64,000 nt of DNA from Lucinisca nassula (Eukaryota; Mollusca; Bivalvia; Lucinida; Lucinidae): positions 115,035,527 to 115,099,526 of the forward strand of contig OY757017.1 of NCBI GenBank assembly GCA_963580285.1. The letters are read 5' to 3'. The position numbers were made by a program, and so were the translations under genes. Position 1 is the first letter of the stretch. Each line of letters starts with the position of its first letter. The notes beneath the pieces were generated by a model that was given only the letters and a program-made list of their open reading frames with translations, had not been told where the DNA came from and did no database searches. Below are positions 42,171-53,184 of the stretch, in pieces.

Positions 42171-42412
42171 TTAAGGGGAATGGAAACACCTTCAGGGGAG
42201 GCAATGCCTGCATAGGTCTTTTTGTCTCCCATGTCAATTGGGGTCAACTCTTAAAGGAAAGAATTTGCTCCTGAGGAGCAAATTCTTTCCTTTAAGAGTA
42301 GACCCCTTTTTCAGTGGGAACAGGTTTATAGAAAAGGGAACAGGAAGTCCTGAAGGTTGTCTCCCTTTGAAAAATGGCAGAAAAATATATCAGGTGTTCC
42401 CATTCCCCTTAA
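42171..42412. mobile_element. P-family MITE flanked by TTAA
   Basis: TTAA at both ends, AAGGGGAATGG inverted ends, and central palindrome AGGAAAGAATTTGCTCCTGA with its complement. Same orientation as the copy at 29960. Confidence 0.9.
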
Positions 42413-42429
42413 GGGATAATTTTTTTCTC

Positions 42430-42645
42430 ATTTCTTTTTAGAACCCAAAGCTGTGGGTACTTGTCAGAATTGGCCTAATGAGATCATTCTTACAAGAACC
42501 CATAACATACCGGTAAGTTCTAATGGAAGCTAAGCTGTGGGTACTTGTTAGAATCGCCTCTTAGAGGCGATTCTAACAAGTACCAACATCATAGGTTTTA
42601 ATGGAAAAATAAGAAAAAAATATCCCCAAAATATCCTCATACTTC
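42430..42645. mobile_element. M1-related hairpin element
   Basis: Two diverged palindromes, GTGGGTACTTGTCAGAATTG and GTTAGAATCGCCTCTTAGAG with complements, in the M1 style but without its ends. A similar piece lies at about 48010-48135 (CATTAGAATTGCCTCACAGA). Confidence 0.6.
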
Positions 42646-42659
42646 CTTATCTTGAGCTA

Positions 42660-42900
42660 TTAAGGGGAATATGAACACCTGGCAGATTTTTCTACCATTT
42701 TTCAAAGGGAGACAACTTTTGTGACTACCAGTTAATTTCTATAGGCACTGTTCCACTCAAAAAGGGATCTGCTCTTAAAGGAAAGAATTTGCTCCTCAGG
42801 AGCAAATTCTTTCCTTTAAGAGTTGACCCCTATTGACATGGGAGACAAGAATACTTTTGAAGGAGTTGTCTCCCCTGAAAGTGTTCCCATATACCTTTAA
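42660..42900. mobile_element. P-family MITE, reverse orientation
   Basis: TTAA at 42660-42663 and 42897-42900. The CACCTGGCAGATTT half is at the left and the GGGGAGACAACTCC half (as complement) at the right. Central palindrome at about 42772-42822. Confidence 0.85.
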
Positions 42901-43090
42901 CTGAAAACAAACATCCTTTCTTCTTTGGCTCTTGTTTCTGTGTTATTAAGGCCCAGTCAATGCCATTAAGATCATGGTGAGCTAGTACATTAACCCAGCC
43001 ACACTTTACCTGGACACGGTCAGTGGCCTTAGAACTAAATACACCCATCACATTCAGATGCACAGCTCACCGACTCTTCGCAGGCCCCAC

Positions 43091-43240
43091 CCAGCAGGCA
43101 CATGACGTAAAAATTATTGTGACATCACATCAACGTTGGTGGTGCAACGTAATGACGTTTATGCAACATCATTTCAAGTCGGTGCGACGGCATGACGTTG
43201 CATCAAAGTTGATTTGACGTTGCCCTAGTGACATGTGCCT
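43091..43240. mobile_element. M7-family MITE
   Basis: Inverted ends AGCAGGCACATG (left) and CATGTGCCTGCT (right). The interior is rich in AACGT and TGACGTT motifs. A related copy is at 17930-18090. Confidence 0.75.
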
Positions 43241-43674
43241 GCTCTGTTCATCAAGTTCCAGGAGATTCTTTGATGAGTTGTAACCTGTGAAAAAAAATGA
43301 TTTTTATAATTAATAAATGTGTAATTTTGCTGATGTACTATAGCCTGAATCATCAGTTAGTCTCAATCCAAATCATGGTACACTTCTTCTCATTCTTTCT
43401 TTGATCTCTAAAAGTCACACACAAGCTCTGTTTCTCATTTTTTCACACTGAAATTCATGACTGCAAGACATATGAGTTTTATAACTCAAAAGATTTACTG
43501 AATACTCAATGGTAAGGGGTACACGATGTCACACTAAATCAATAAAATCAAAGCACTGAGAGTAATGGTGGGTCAACTTTGTGTTTTGGCGTGAGTGTAG
43601 GCTGGGAAAATAGTCCTGGACTGTAATTTAGACTGTTTTAATTAACCTTTAAATTCCAGTCTTTTAAGCAAAAA
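43241..43674. other. Non-coding stretch
   Basis: No gene or recognised repeat. Confidence 0.4.
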
Positions 43675-43772
43675 CATTACGCAAACACGCCTATACAAAT
43701 ACATTGCCACCTGCCGAAAAAATGAAAATTTTATGATGAAAAATTGTGATATTTTTCTTATTTCTGATCAAA

Positions 43773-44880
43773 CTAGACTATCAAGTGAGCATATGCTCAC
43801 TAATACCCCCGGCCAAAGCCATCGGTAACTTTCTGGCAATTCAAAGCCATCAAGTTTGACAAAAACCTATTATGAACACAGAATTAATCTTGCAAAAGTA
43901 AGGAGAATACCATTACATCTAAATAACTCACCTGATAACTAATGAGATCTTGAACAGATGTTTTTCAAAGGGCAATAACTCTTGAAAGGAGCATAATCCG
44001 GACGAGAAAAAAAATACGTGTCGGCTAATTTTCCATGAGGAATCCATATATGAAATTTCAAAACCCTAGCATACACGGTTCTAAAGTTATGCTATGCATC
44101 ACTTTTACCATACAGTACAATGGCACAAATTACCAAAATGACAAAGGGCCATAACTCACAAAGTATTTTTCGGAATTTTGTCAAAAGTTAATCAGTTCAT
44201 CTACTCATCACCACCAATCTATTCACCAACTTTCAAGGCTCTAGCTCCAATAGTTTTTGAGATATCTTGCTGACAAAATTTTATAAAAAAAATATAACAA
44301 AGGGGAATAACTCTAAAGAACCTGGCCCCACAGCCCCAATTTTCTTTCCCACAATACAACTAGTTATGCATGTTGTTTGTACCAAATTTCAAGTTTCTAG
44401 GTACAGTAGTTCCTGAGAAATCTTTGACACAAAATTTAAGGTAACTCACAAAATACACATCTCAGTAGCAAATATAACAAAGGGGAATAACTCTAAAGAA
44501 CCTGGCCCCACAGCCCCAATTTTCTTTCCCACAATACAACTAGTTATGCATGTTGCTTGTACCAAATTTCAAGTTTCTAGGTACAGTAGATCTTGAGAAA
44601 TCTTTGACACAAAATTTAAGGTAAGTCACAAAATGCACATCTCAGTAGCAAATATAACAAAGGGGAATAACTCTAAAGAACCTGGCCCCACAGCCCCAAT
44701 TTTCTTTCCCACAATACAACTAGTTATGCATGTTGTTTGTACCAAATTTCAAGTTTCTAGGTATAGTAGTTCCTGAGAAATCTTTGACACAAAAAAAAGT
44801 TTACACACACACACACACACACACAGAAAAGACGAAAACTATATACCCCCATGGCATACTCCGTATGCCGGGGGTATAAA
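43773..44880. mobile_element. H-type element inside an M1 MITE
   Basis: Inverted TACCCCCGGC ends (about 43803-43812 and the complement near 44866-44877), a single ~310-bp unit of the 62.9-64 kb family (AAGGGCAATAACTCTTGAAA), three 180-bp tandem units, a (CA)n run and a 3' hairpin GGCATACTCCGTATGCC before GGGGGTATAAA. No coding capacity. Confidence 0.75.
44291..44798. repeat. 180-bp tandem repeat, nearly three units
   Basis: AATATAACAAAGGGGAATAA begins at 44291, 44471 and 44651, exactly 180 bases apart. Units differ at only a few positions; the third is cut short by the (CA)n run (44804-44825). Confidence 0.95.
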
Positions 44881-45338
44881 TATAGATTTTGGGCACTTGT
44901 TAGAACCGCCTCGATTTAGAACCGCCTCATCGAGGCGGTTCTAACGAGTACCCACAATCTATATTTTTGAGCAGAAATAAGAAAAATAAGGTTTAACCCC
45001 GTAAACCCCAGTTTTACTATATAAAAGTGGGGTTCAAGGGGGTCAAAATTATATAGGCGTGTTTTCGTGATGAGTGTATACCCCGATCAGATGCCTCATT
45101 CTGCGTCTGATAAGAGCAAGCCCCACCCATGATTCCGGTCCAGATTATATAGATAACTCCATTACACATCAATAACAATAGTGTAGCTATTTTCTATAAC
45201 CCTTGACTGGTTTTTTCAACTAGTGAGTGATAGTCACGTGGACTTCAGCACTGAAAAGCTTACTGCGCTTTATATCTTTGGGTCGACTGATAAACAGTGA
45301 ACCCAAAAATGTTGACACATCAAGCAAAACTGTCATCA

Positions 45339-45559
45339 CTGGGGTTTCTGGAGGTATACGTTATTTTTCTTATTTCTGCTCTAAAATATAGATTGTGGGC
45401 ACTCATTAGAACCGCCTCGATGAGGCGGTTCTAACGAGTGCCCACAATCTATATTTTGAGCAGAAATAAGAAAAATATCACAATTTTTCATCTTAAAATC
45501 TTCATTTTTTCGGCAATAAAGATGACAATGTATTTGTATAGGCGTGTTTGCGTAATGGT
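45339..45559. mobile_element. M1-family MITE, left end missing
   Basis: Starts inside the element at ACTGGGGTTTCTGGAGG, then a perfect central palindrome (TTAGAACCGCCTCGATGAGG and complement) and the intact right end GGCGTGTTTGCGTAATG. Confidence 0.85.
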
Positions 45560-46711
45560 CTATGGAAATGTGCAATCATGAACGGAAAGCAGCCTGTGCA
45601 CTCAGTAAGCGAGAATACAACTGCCTCATGTCGACATGAAGAAAGCTGGGATCAACTGACATCCATGCAGTGGTCAGCAACGACTAGGATCAGACTGCAA
45701 GGATGAGATTTTGCTGTGCATACTGTAAAAATCCTAAAAAATTCAGACACCTTGAGAACTTGCTGTAATTCTCCTTTCATGATCCTTTAACTAAATTATG
45801 ATCCTTTAACTAAATTCTAAATTTAGCTAAATTCTAAATTTAGCACACCACCCAACTGAGGTAATGGCCAAGTATGACCGACTCAGTATATGAAGATAGA
45901 TAGATAGATAGATCCAGAAAGGTGTCCAATAGGTGCAAACGGAATGGCAAAAAGCATAGACCCTGATTAGACTGATCCAGGTCTGCACTAATTTCTTAGG
46001 GCTATCTGTCCCAATACATAAGACCATTACGGTACATATCCAAAGACACCAATCTGTGTGACTTAGTACAAACTTCAAAACTTCTACTTCATTCGATGAA
46101 AAAGTGTAACAATTATTTACACTCCAAACATAGGTTGAGTTTTCTGGATAGGACCACCTCATTGAGGCAGATTTAATAAGTCCCCACATAGGATCCTAGG
46201 ACTTGTTTGCAGATATCACAATCAAAATACTTAAAGTATCAGACATACTTATAAACCAGTGTCAAGTTAGCTCAAACAGTTCTCCAGATAATTTGCTAAC
46301 AAGATCCCATGAGCAAAATTACATCAGGGAGCAATGGGTTTACAGTTTCACAATTTCAAAACCTGATCAGACTGCTCCTTCAGGAGCATTTTAATCTGGG
46401 TTTACACTGTCTTAAAGGCACAGCCATCCAAATACAGTTATTATGGTAGATATTTACAGCAACATTATAGAGTATCTCAAAATTTTCACAAAACTCAATT
46501 CAATCGGCTTGCAGTCCTGATATTCCAGTAGATTTCCTCAAAAGGCGCTCAGATAGCACATAAATAAACTTTGCCCTCACACCTCCTCAAATACAGTATA
46601 TCCCAAAACCTCTTTATAACACTTGGATATTACATGTTATACGAGTAAGTTTAAAGATGGATCCCACAATGGTTATAATTATAAAGAATCCTGACCTGTT
46701 AACAAATAAGA
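45560..46711. other. Non-coding stretch of diverged repeats
   Basis: No gene. Bases 45720-46060 share ATCCTAAAAATT..GACACCTTGAG and GGGCTATCTGTCCCAA with 55855-56040. The 45800-45915 part is an inserted TAGA-linked repeat also seen inverted at 12102-12182. Confidence 0.5.
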
Positions 46712-46721
46712 TTTCTACTTT

Positions 46722-47035
46722 GTTTTGTTTGTTTGTTTTGAGGTTTAATGCCCCCGTCAACACTGTATAGGTCATTTTGGAGATGTTGGTTCCAATTTTG
46801 TGGGACTTTTACCCGACAATGGGATGAAATGACATCTCAAGCCCTGTCGCCCAATGAAACCAATAAGGTTTATATAAAGCATGGACTGTCTGGTCCGACT
46901 TGCACCGCTTAGCCTGGGCAGGCTTAGATCCTCTTAGCAGTTTACCAGTACTCGTGTGTGGTTGGTTCCAGCTCGGCGTGGAAGCATCATACAGCCCATC
47001 TATTTCTTCAAGCCACAATGGACTGGAGCCAATGG
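46722..47035 (-). mobile_element. SINE-A copy with 10-bp target duplication
   Basis: Minus-oriented full-length copy. TTTCTACTTT is repeated at 46712-46721 and 47036-47045. Confidence 0.95.
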
Positions 47036-47216
47036 TTTCTACTTTAGACCTGACCAAGAGTGATATAATGAGGTTATAGTATACTGGTAAATAAACGACT
47101 AGAAAGCATAAATCTCTTACAAGGAACCAGGTACTTAACCAAACATGTCATACAATGTACAGTGAAACTTCTATGATTTGAATTCCTTTGAAACCATGAA
47201 AATATGTTTCAGATAG

Positions 47217-47502
47217 TCTGTTTGTTTGATTTGAGGTTAAACGTCCCTGCCAACACTGTAAAGGTCATTTTGGAGACATTGCTTCCAATTTTGTGGGACT
47301 TTAACCCGACATTGAGATGAAATGACATCTCAAGCCCTGTCGCCCAATGAAACCAATAGGGTTTATTAGCATGGATGGTCCGCCTCGCACCGCGGTTCCT
47401 GGACAGGCTTAGATCCTCTAATCGGTTTACCAGTACTAGTGTGTGGGCCGGATTCAGCTCTGCGTGGAAGCATCATGCAGCCCATTTATTTCTTCAAGCC
47501 CC
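47217..47502 (-). mobile_element. SINE-A copy with 10-bp target duplication
   Basis: Minus-oriented copy. TTTCAGATAG is repeated at 47207-47216 and 47503-47512. Confidence 0.95.
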
Positions 47503-47513
47503 TTTCAGATAGA

Positions 47514-47628
47514 GTTAACCCTTATCCTACTGAACACAACCCCTACCCTTGCAAACAGTGTAGATCCAGATCAGATTGCTTCTGAATCAGCATCTACACT
47601 GTTTGTCATGCAGTTTGTGAATTAAACA
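47514..47628. mobile_element. M4-family MITE, short copy
   Basis: Begins TTAACCCTTATCCTACTGAA, with hairpin arms AAACAGTGTAGATCCAGATC and CATCTACACTGTTTG. The outer right part is lost. Confidence 0.7.
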
Positions 47629-47642
47629 AATACAGTGTATAA

Positions 47643-47918
47643 CATTAAGCAAACACGCCTATACAAATACATTACCACCTTTATCGCCGAATAAATGAAA
47701 ATTTTAAGATGTAAAATTGGGATTTTTTTCTTATTTCTGCTCAAAATAAAGATTGTTGGCACTCGTTAGAACCGCCTCATCGAGGCGGTTCTAACGAGTA
47801 CCCACAATCTATATTTAAGAGCAGAAATAAGAAAAATAAGGTATATCCCCCGGAAACCCCACTTTTACTATATAAGGGTTCAAGGGGGTCAAAATTATAT
47901 AGGCGTGTTTTCGTGATG
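47643..47918. mobile_element. M1-family MITE
   Basis: Ends CATTAAGCAAACACGCCTAT and GGCGTGTTTTCGTGATG; central GAACCGCCTCATCGAGGCGG palindrome near 47770-47800. Confidence 0.87.
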
Positions 47919-48276
47919 AAGTTATTTTATTGGTTGCTAGTCAGCAATGGATGTGAATAAATTATTTATTCAACAGGATAAGGGCTGATCAGAGCATCCC
48001 AGGTCTGGAGACATGATGGCTTCTTTTTTGAACTTCCATAAAACAAAGGTATGCTGTGGTACTCATTAGAATTGCCTCACAGAGGCAATTCTAATGAGAA
48101 CATAACATACATTTTGAAGGCAAGATAAAAATCACCCTAAAATATCCTACTGTTTTCATGCTCAACTCAATTAAGTATGAATTTGTTAATGCTCCTAAGT
48201 ATTAAAACAGAGACGAATCCAGAAATTTGCCTGTTTAAATCCGCAAAGAATGTTGTTTGTCCTGCTCATAAATTTA

Positions 48277-50452
48277 ACAAGAGGGCCCAATGGCCCTATA
48301 TCGCTCACCTGTTTGGACCCCAGGGGCATGATTGGCAGGAATTATGTAGGTGACCACTTGCCGTGGCTACATGCTAAATATCTAAGCTCTGGGCCCTGTG
48401 GTTTCAGAGAAGAAGATTTTTGAATCTTTTTTCCATTATGAGTCTATGGGAGCTAAGGGGCCCCAGGGCGTGGCCCATTTGGACCCCAGGGGCATGATTG
48501 GCAGGAATTATATAGGTGACCACTTGCCGTTGCTACGTACTAAATACCTAAGCTCTGGGCGATGTGATTTCAGAGAAGAAGATTTTTGAAGCTTTTTTCC
48601 ATTATGAGTCTATAGGAGCTAAAGGGCCCTGGGGCGTGGCCCGTTTGGAACCCAGGGGCATAATTGGCAGGAATTATGTAGGTGACCACTTGCCGTTGCT
48701 ACATGCTAAATATCTAAGCTCTGGACCCTGTGGTTTCAGAGAAGAAGATTTTTGAATCTTTTTTCCATTATGAGGCTATGGGAGCTAAGGGGGCCCCGGG
48801 GTGTGGCCAATTTGGACCCCAGGGGCTTGATTAGAAGGATTTATGTAGGTGACCACTTGCCATTGCTACATGCTAAATATCTAAGCTCTGGGCCCTGTGG
48901 TTTCAGAGAAGAAGATTTTTTAAGCTTTTTTCCATTATGAGTCTTTGGGAGCAAAGGGGCCCTGGCATGTGGCCCATTCGGAACCCAGGGGCATGATTGG
49001 CAGGAATTATGTAGGTGACCAATTGCCTTTGCTACATGCTAAATATCTAAACTCTGGGCCCTGTGTTTCAGAGAAGAAGATTTTTGAAGCTTTTTTCCAT
49101 TATGAGTCTATGGGAGCTAAGGGGCCCTGGTGCGTGGCCAATTTGGACCCCAGGGGCATGATTGGCAGGAATTATGTAGGCGACCACTTGCCGTTGCTAC
49201 ATGCTTAATATCTCAGCTCTGGGCCCTGTGGTTTCAGAGAAGAAGCTTTTTGAAGCTTTTTCCCATTATGAGTCTATAGGAGCTATGGGGCCCCGGGGCG
49301 TGGCTGGTTTGGACCCCAGGGGCTTGATTAGAAGGAATTATGTACGTGACCACTTGCCATTTCTACATGCTTAATATCTAAGTTCTGGGCCCTGTGGTTT
49401 CAGAGAAGAAGATTTTTGAAGCTTTTTTTTTCCATTATGAGTCTATGGGAGCTAAGGGCCCCCGGTGTGTGGCCAATTTGGACCCCAGGGGCATGATTGG
49501 CAGGAATTATGTAGGCGAACACTTGCCGTTGCTACATGCAAAATACCTAAGCTCTGGGCCCTGTGGTTTCAGAGAAGAAGATTTATGAAACTTTTTTCCA
49601 TTATGAGTCTATGGGAGCGAAGGGGCCCCGGGGCGTGGCCCATTTGGAACCCAGGGGCATGATTGGCAGGAATTATGTAGGTGACCACTGGCCGTTGCTA
49701 CATTCTAATATCTAAGCTCTGGGCCTTGTGGTTTCAGAGAAGAAGATTTTTGAATCTTTTTTCCATTATGAGGCTATGGGAGCTAAGGGCCCCCGGGGTG
49801 TGGCCAATTTGGACCCCAGGGGCATGATTGGCAGGAATTATGTAGGTGACCACTTGCCGTTGCTACATGCCAAATATCTCAGCTCTGGGCCCTGTGGTTT
49901 CAGAGAAGAAGATTTTTGAAGCTTTTTTCCATTATGAGTCTATAGGAGCTAAAGGGTCTTGGGGCGTGGCCCGTTTTGACCCCAGGGGCATGATTGGCAG
50001 GAATTATGTAGGTGACCACTTGCTGTTGCTACATGCTAAATATCTAAGCTCTGGGCCCTGTGGTTTCCAAGAAGAAGATTTTTGAAGCTTTTTGTTCCAT
50101 TATGAGTCTATGGGAGCGAAGGGGCCCCGGGGTGTGGTCAATTTGGACCGCAGGGGCATAATTGGCAGGAATTATGTAGGTGACCACTGGCCGTTAATAC
50201 ATGCTAAATATCTAAGCTCTTGGCCCTGTGGTTTCAGAGAAGAAGATATTTTATTTTTTTCCCATTGTAAGTCTATGTGCAGCCTTTCCCCTTACCTGAT
50301 GATGCTTCTCATGAAATTTGATCAAGATTGACCATGGGTTATTAGAGATATTCTTATTTGAAATTGTTTACGGATGCACGGATGCACGCACGGATGCACG
50401 CACGACGGACAAAAAGTGATCACAAAAGCTCACCTTATCACAGGTGAGCTAA
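48277..50452 (+). mobile_element. H element 2 with twelve ~167-bp units
   Basis: Head ACAAGAGGGCCCAATGGCCC then CGCTCACCTG; tail with CACGGATGCACG microsatellite, then GCTCACCTTATCACAGGTGA and CTAA (50449-50452). Between them lie about twelve units of 165-169 bases, each with GGCATGATTGGCAGGAATTA, GACCACTTGCCGTTGCTAC and TTTTCCATTATGAGTCTATG. Repeated short open frames exist in each unit, but the period is not a multiple of three and no continuous protein results. Confidence 0.85.
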
Positions 50453-50559
50453 AAATGCCAACAATACTGTTGGCATTTTAACATTCATGAGCAGGACAAA
50501 TTTAATTCTCATGTGAGTTGAACAGAGTTTTATAACACTGGGGCCAGGTTGCTGTTTGT

Positions 50560-50850
50560 GTTGAAGGTTTTGGTCCTCATCAACACTATTTCGGTAATTT
50601 TTGGAGACCTTGCTTCCAACTTTGTGGGACTCTCGTTCAGACATTGAGATGAATAGATATCTCAAGCCCTACCACCGAAAGGAACTGCTAGGGTTTAGGT
50701 GCAGTCCAACGCACACCACTTTTCCTGGGCAGACTTAGACCTTCCAAGTGGTTTACCATTACTTAAAAAATTTGTTCAGTTTCAGCTCTGCGCTGAAGAA
50801 CCAAACAGCCAAATCTATTCCTTCATGCCCTGATGGGTGAGGGTGAGCAT
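50560..50850 (-). mobile_element. SINE-A, old copy
   Basis: Diverged minus-oriented copy (GGTCCTCATCAACACTATTT, TTGGAGACCTTGCTTCCAAC, CAGTTTCAGCTCTGCGCTGA, TGCCCTGATGGGTGAGGG). The (CAAA)n tail is gone. Confidence 0.75.
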
Positions 50851-50894
50851 TAGTCATGGTGATTCAGCCAATGGTGTAAGTGAGCAATCAGTGT

Positions 50895-51265
50895 TTAACC
50901 CATTTAGTACCATAAACCCTAAAATGGGATCCCTAGCAAAAACACAACCTGACATCCCTAAATTTTGCATTGGACTCCTGCTATATTGGCCCTGTCAAGC
51001 AATTTTGGTACTTATCGCCTATGCGAGCAGCAAAGGTTCAGGGGAGCCTGCGCATCCGCGCAGTCTCGCCAGAACCTTCGCTGCTCGCTCATTCAAGCAG
51101 TGAATCAAGAGGAACCTTCAGACAGAAAGCCATATCCCTGGCCCCTCTGAATGGCTGCGCATGCACAGTTAAAATTTGTCATGACCGAATTCTCGAAGAC
51201 ACAAATTCGCTTGGCGGGGCTCATATATGAAGATGAAGATTCTGTTTAGTACAAAAAGGGTAAAT
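50895..51265. mobile_element. M3-family MITE split by M8 MITE
   Basis: Left end TTAACCCATTTAGTACC at 50895; the right end GTACAAAAAGGGTAAATT near 51250-51265 is decayed. The normal interior is interrupted at about 50987-51226 by an M8 element. Confidence 0.75.
50987..51226. mobile_element. M8-family MITE
   Basis: Inverted ends GGCCCTGTCAAGCAATTTTG (left) and CAAATTCGCTTGGCGGGGCT (right). The centre is a hairpin (AGCAAAGGTTCAGGGGAGCC, GCGCATCCGCGC, CTCGCCAGAACCTTCGCTGC). The second copy is at 55063-55303, inverted. Confidence 0.8.
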
Positions 51266-51301
51266 TCATAGAAATTTCACTACAAACTCCACTTTTTCAC
51301 T

Positions 51302-51482
51302 TTAATCCTTATCCTGCTGAATAATTTAATTAGCCACACCCATATGTGACTATCAGCCAATCAGACTTCATGATATGATGTTTTCATTCAAATTCACAAA
51401 CTGAACTGAAGAAGCCATCTGATCTGAATCTGCACTGTTTGCAAAGATAGGGTAGTCATGTTCAGCCGGATAAGTGTTAACA
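51302..51482. mobile_element. M4-family MITE
   Basis: Starts TTTAATCCTTATCCTGCTGA and ends CAGCCGGATAAGTGTTAA; contains TTAGCCACACCCAT and ATCAGCCAATCAGACTTC. Confidence 0.75.
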
Positions 51483-51732
51483 TTTCTTCTACTCACTGCT
51501 GAAAAAACTCACTTTCATAATAAACTCTTTGCATCATATGTACATACTCTGAAAATCACAGACTTGCTAAATTTTAAAAACCATACACAAAAACTTGTTC
51601 TGAGCCCAGCTCTTCAAAGTCTACTTAGATTACCAAACTAACGCATACGTTGTAGAAATGTTAACTGTTCTAGCAAGATTGTGTACACTCAAACCGCTTT
51701 ATAACACTTTTTTTTGTTTGGAAACAGTGTAA

Positions 51733-51965
51733 GTTCACCCATTTTTATACTAGTGGACTCTTCCATTGCCATATGTGGGACAAGTCCATTTTCCATATAA
51801 GGGGTGTCAGGCCTATTTCTTCGATTTTATTCTATTTTTGAAGGAAAATTCTGTTAGCAAATAGTGCAGACCCTGATCAGACCCCGCATTCTGCAGCGTC
51901 TGATCTGGGTCTGCACTGTATGCCAAGGTACCCCTTTAGGGGTTTCCCCGCGTGCAATGGGTTAA
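51733..51965. mobile_element. M3-family MITE
   Basis: Left end decayed (GTTCACCCATTTTTATAC); right end CGTGCAATGGGTTAA. The interior hairpin GTGCAGACCCTGATCAGACC with TGATCTGGGTCTGCAC is typical. Confidence 0.75.
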
Positions 51966-52176
51966 ACAATCGTTTTTTAGATCCATCCTCCAACCGTGTC
52001 ATCCAATATTGTGTTATTACAAACTGTGTTCTGATGAGGTTGTGGTGTGTAATATCTACTGCTAGTTCAGAGGTACTTTTTCTGAAAAAAGAAATGCGAG
52101 TGGTACTTTTTCTGAAAAAGAAACGTAAGCGGGTTTTGCAACACAAAAGTCAATCACATTTCTTTCAACAGAAATG

Positions 52177-52388
52177 TTAACCCTTATCTTGCTGAATATT
52201 CAGTTTAGCCACACCCATTTCTGACTTTGAACCAATCAGATTACTTTGTGAAATTTATTCTAACAAATCCATAAACTTCACGTCAAACAGTGTAGATCCT
52301 GATCAGATGGCTTCTGAAGAAGCCATCTGATCTGGATCTACACTGTTCCAAAGATAGGGGTTGTCGTGAACAGCATGATAAAAGTTAA
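52177..52388. mobile_element. M4-family MITE
   Basis: TTAACCCTTATCTTGCTGAA at the left, CAGCATGATAAAAGTTAA at the right. Central hairpin CAGATGGCTTCTGAAGAAGC and TGTAGATCCTGATC arms. Confidence 0.85.
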
Positions 52389-52572
52389 GTTTTTGCCAGC
52401 TTGAATGCTTGATGTTTCAATGTAATATAAACTAACACGTTTTTCAGTTTTGAACTATGATAACAATGTTACATGAAGTCAACACTGTTTCATATACCTA
52501 CCGTAGATGGATCCTTAAGAAGTTGATATGAAAGTTTGTTTCTACTGTTAGTGCGTACAACTTGAGGCATAA

Positions 52573-52790
52573 TTTAATTATCCCTTATCTTGCTGAATAT
52601 TCATTTAAACCACTCCCATTTTTGTCTATCAACCAATCAAATTACTTGATGTAATTTATTGCTACAAATTCATTAACTGAATGCCAAACAGTGTAGATCC
52701 AGATCAGATGGCTTCTAAAGAAGCCATCTGATCAGTATCTACACTGTTTGCAAAGATAGGGGTTGTCGTGAACAGCAAGATAAGGGTTAA
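52573..52790. mobile_element. M4-family MITE
   Basis: Starts TTAATTATCCCTTATCTTGC and ends CAGCAAGATAAGGGTTAA, with the central hairpin AGATGGCTTCTAAAGAAGCC. About 185 bases from the previous copy and in the same orientation. Confidence 0.85.
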
Positions 52791-53184
52791 CACTTAAAGC
52801 ACAAAGAAAAGTTGGAAAGCAGACATTTTTTCTTCTTATTTGTCCGTGAAAATCTGACTTGATAATCCATGTGAATCATCTTTCTGAAAAAAAATTAGGC
52901 TTGACATTTCATGTGAATGTCAAGCCTTCTTTCCCTGAAAAATTAGAAAATTGGTTTGAAAATGTTGTCTGCTATTTTATATTAGGTGCTTTAAGAGTTA
53001 AGGGGAATGGATTCAACCTCTGTTTTACACTGTGTTTTCCAGTACAATGGCTCTCCCTGAAAAATTGTCTACCCCCTTTTTCCCTCCACACACCCCTCCC
53101 CCTCCCCCACCACAAAAAAAAAATCAAGAGCACCGCAAGCGGCGCCATGCTCGTCTGTTTTTCCATGTCACATGATGGGTGAGT
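52791..53184. other. Non-coding stretch
   Basis: No gene. A hairpin AGGCTTGACATTTCATGTGA with ATGTCAAGCCTT lies at about 52897-52927. Confidence 0.45.

Larger units (their letters stand above)
43675..45072. mobile_element. M1-family MITE split by an H-type insertion
   Basis: The left part, 43675-43772 (CATTACGCAAACACGCCTAT to TTTCTGATCAAA), and right part, 44881-45072 (TATAGATTTTGGGCAC to TTTTCGTGATG), together make one M1 element. The join falls in the normal CAAAATATAGATT. The palindrome is locally duplicated (GAACCGCCTCGATTTAGAAC). Confidence 0.85.

Noticed and set aside
48398..50331. Series of ~63-residue similar peptides
   Set aside because: They arise from each 167-bp satellite unit; the period is not divisible by three and ends vary, so no real protein is indicated.
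50970..51230. 86-codon frame similar to a 104-codon frame at 55017-55331
   Set aside because: Both lie inside the two M8 MITE copies; similarity reflects the MITE, not a gene family.
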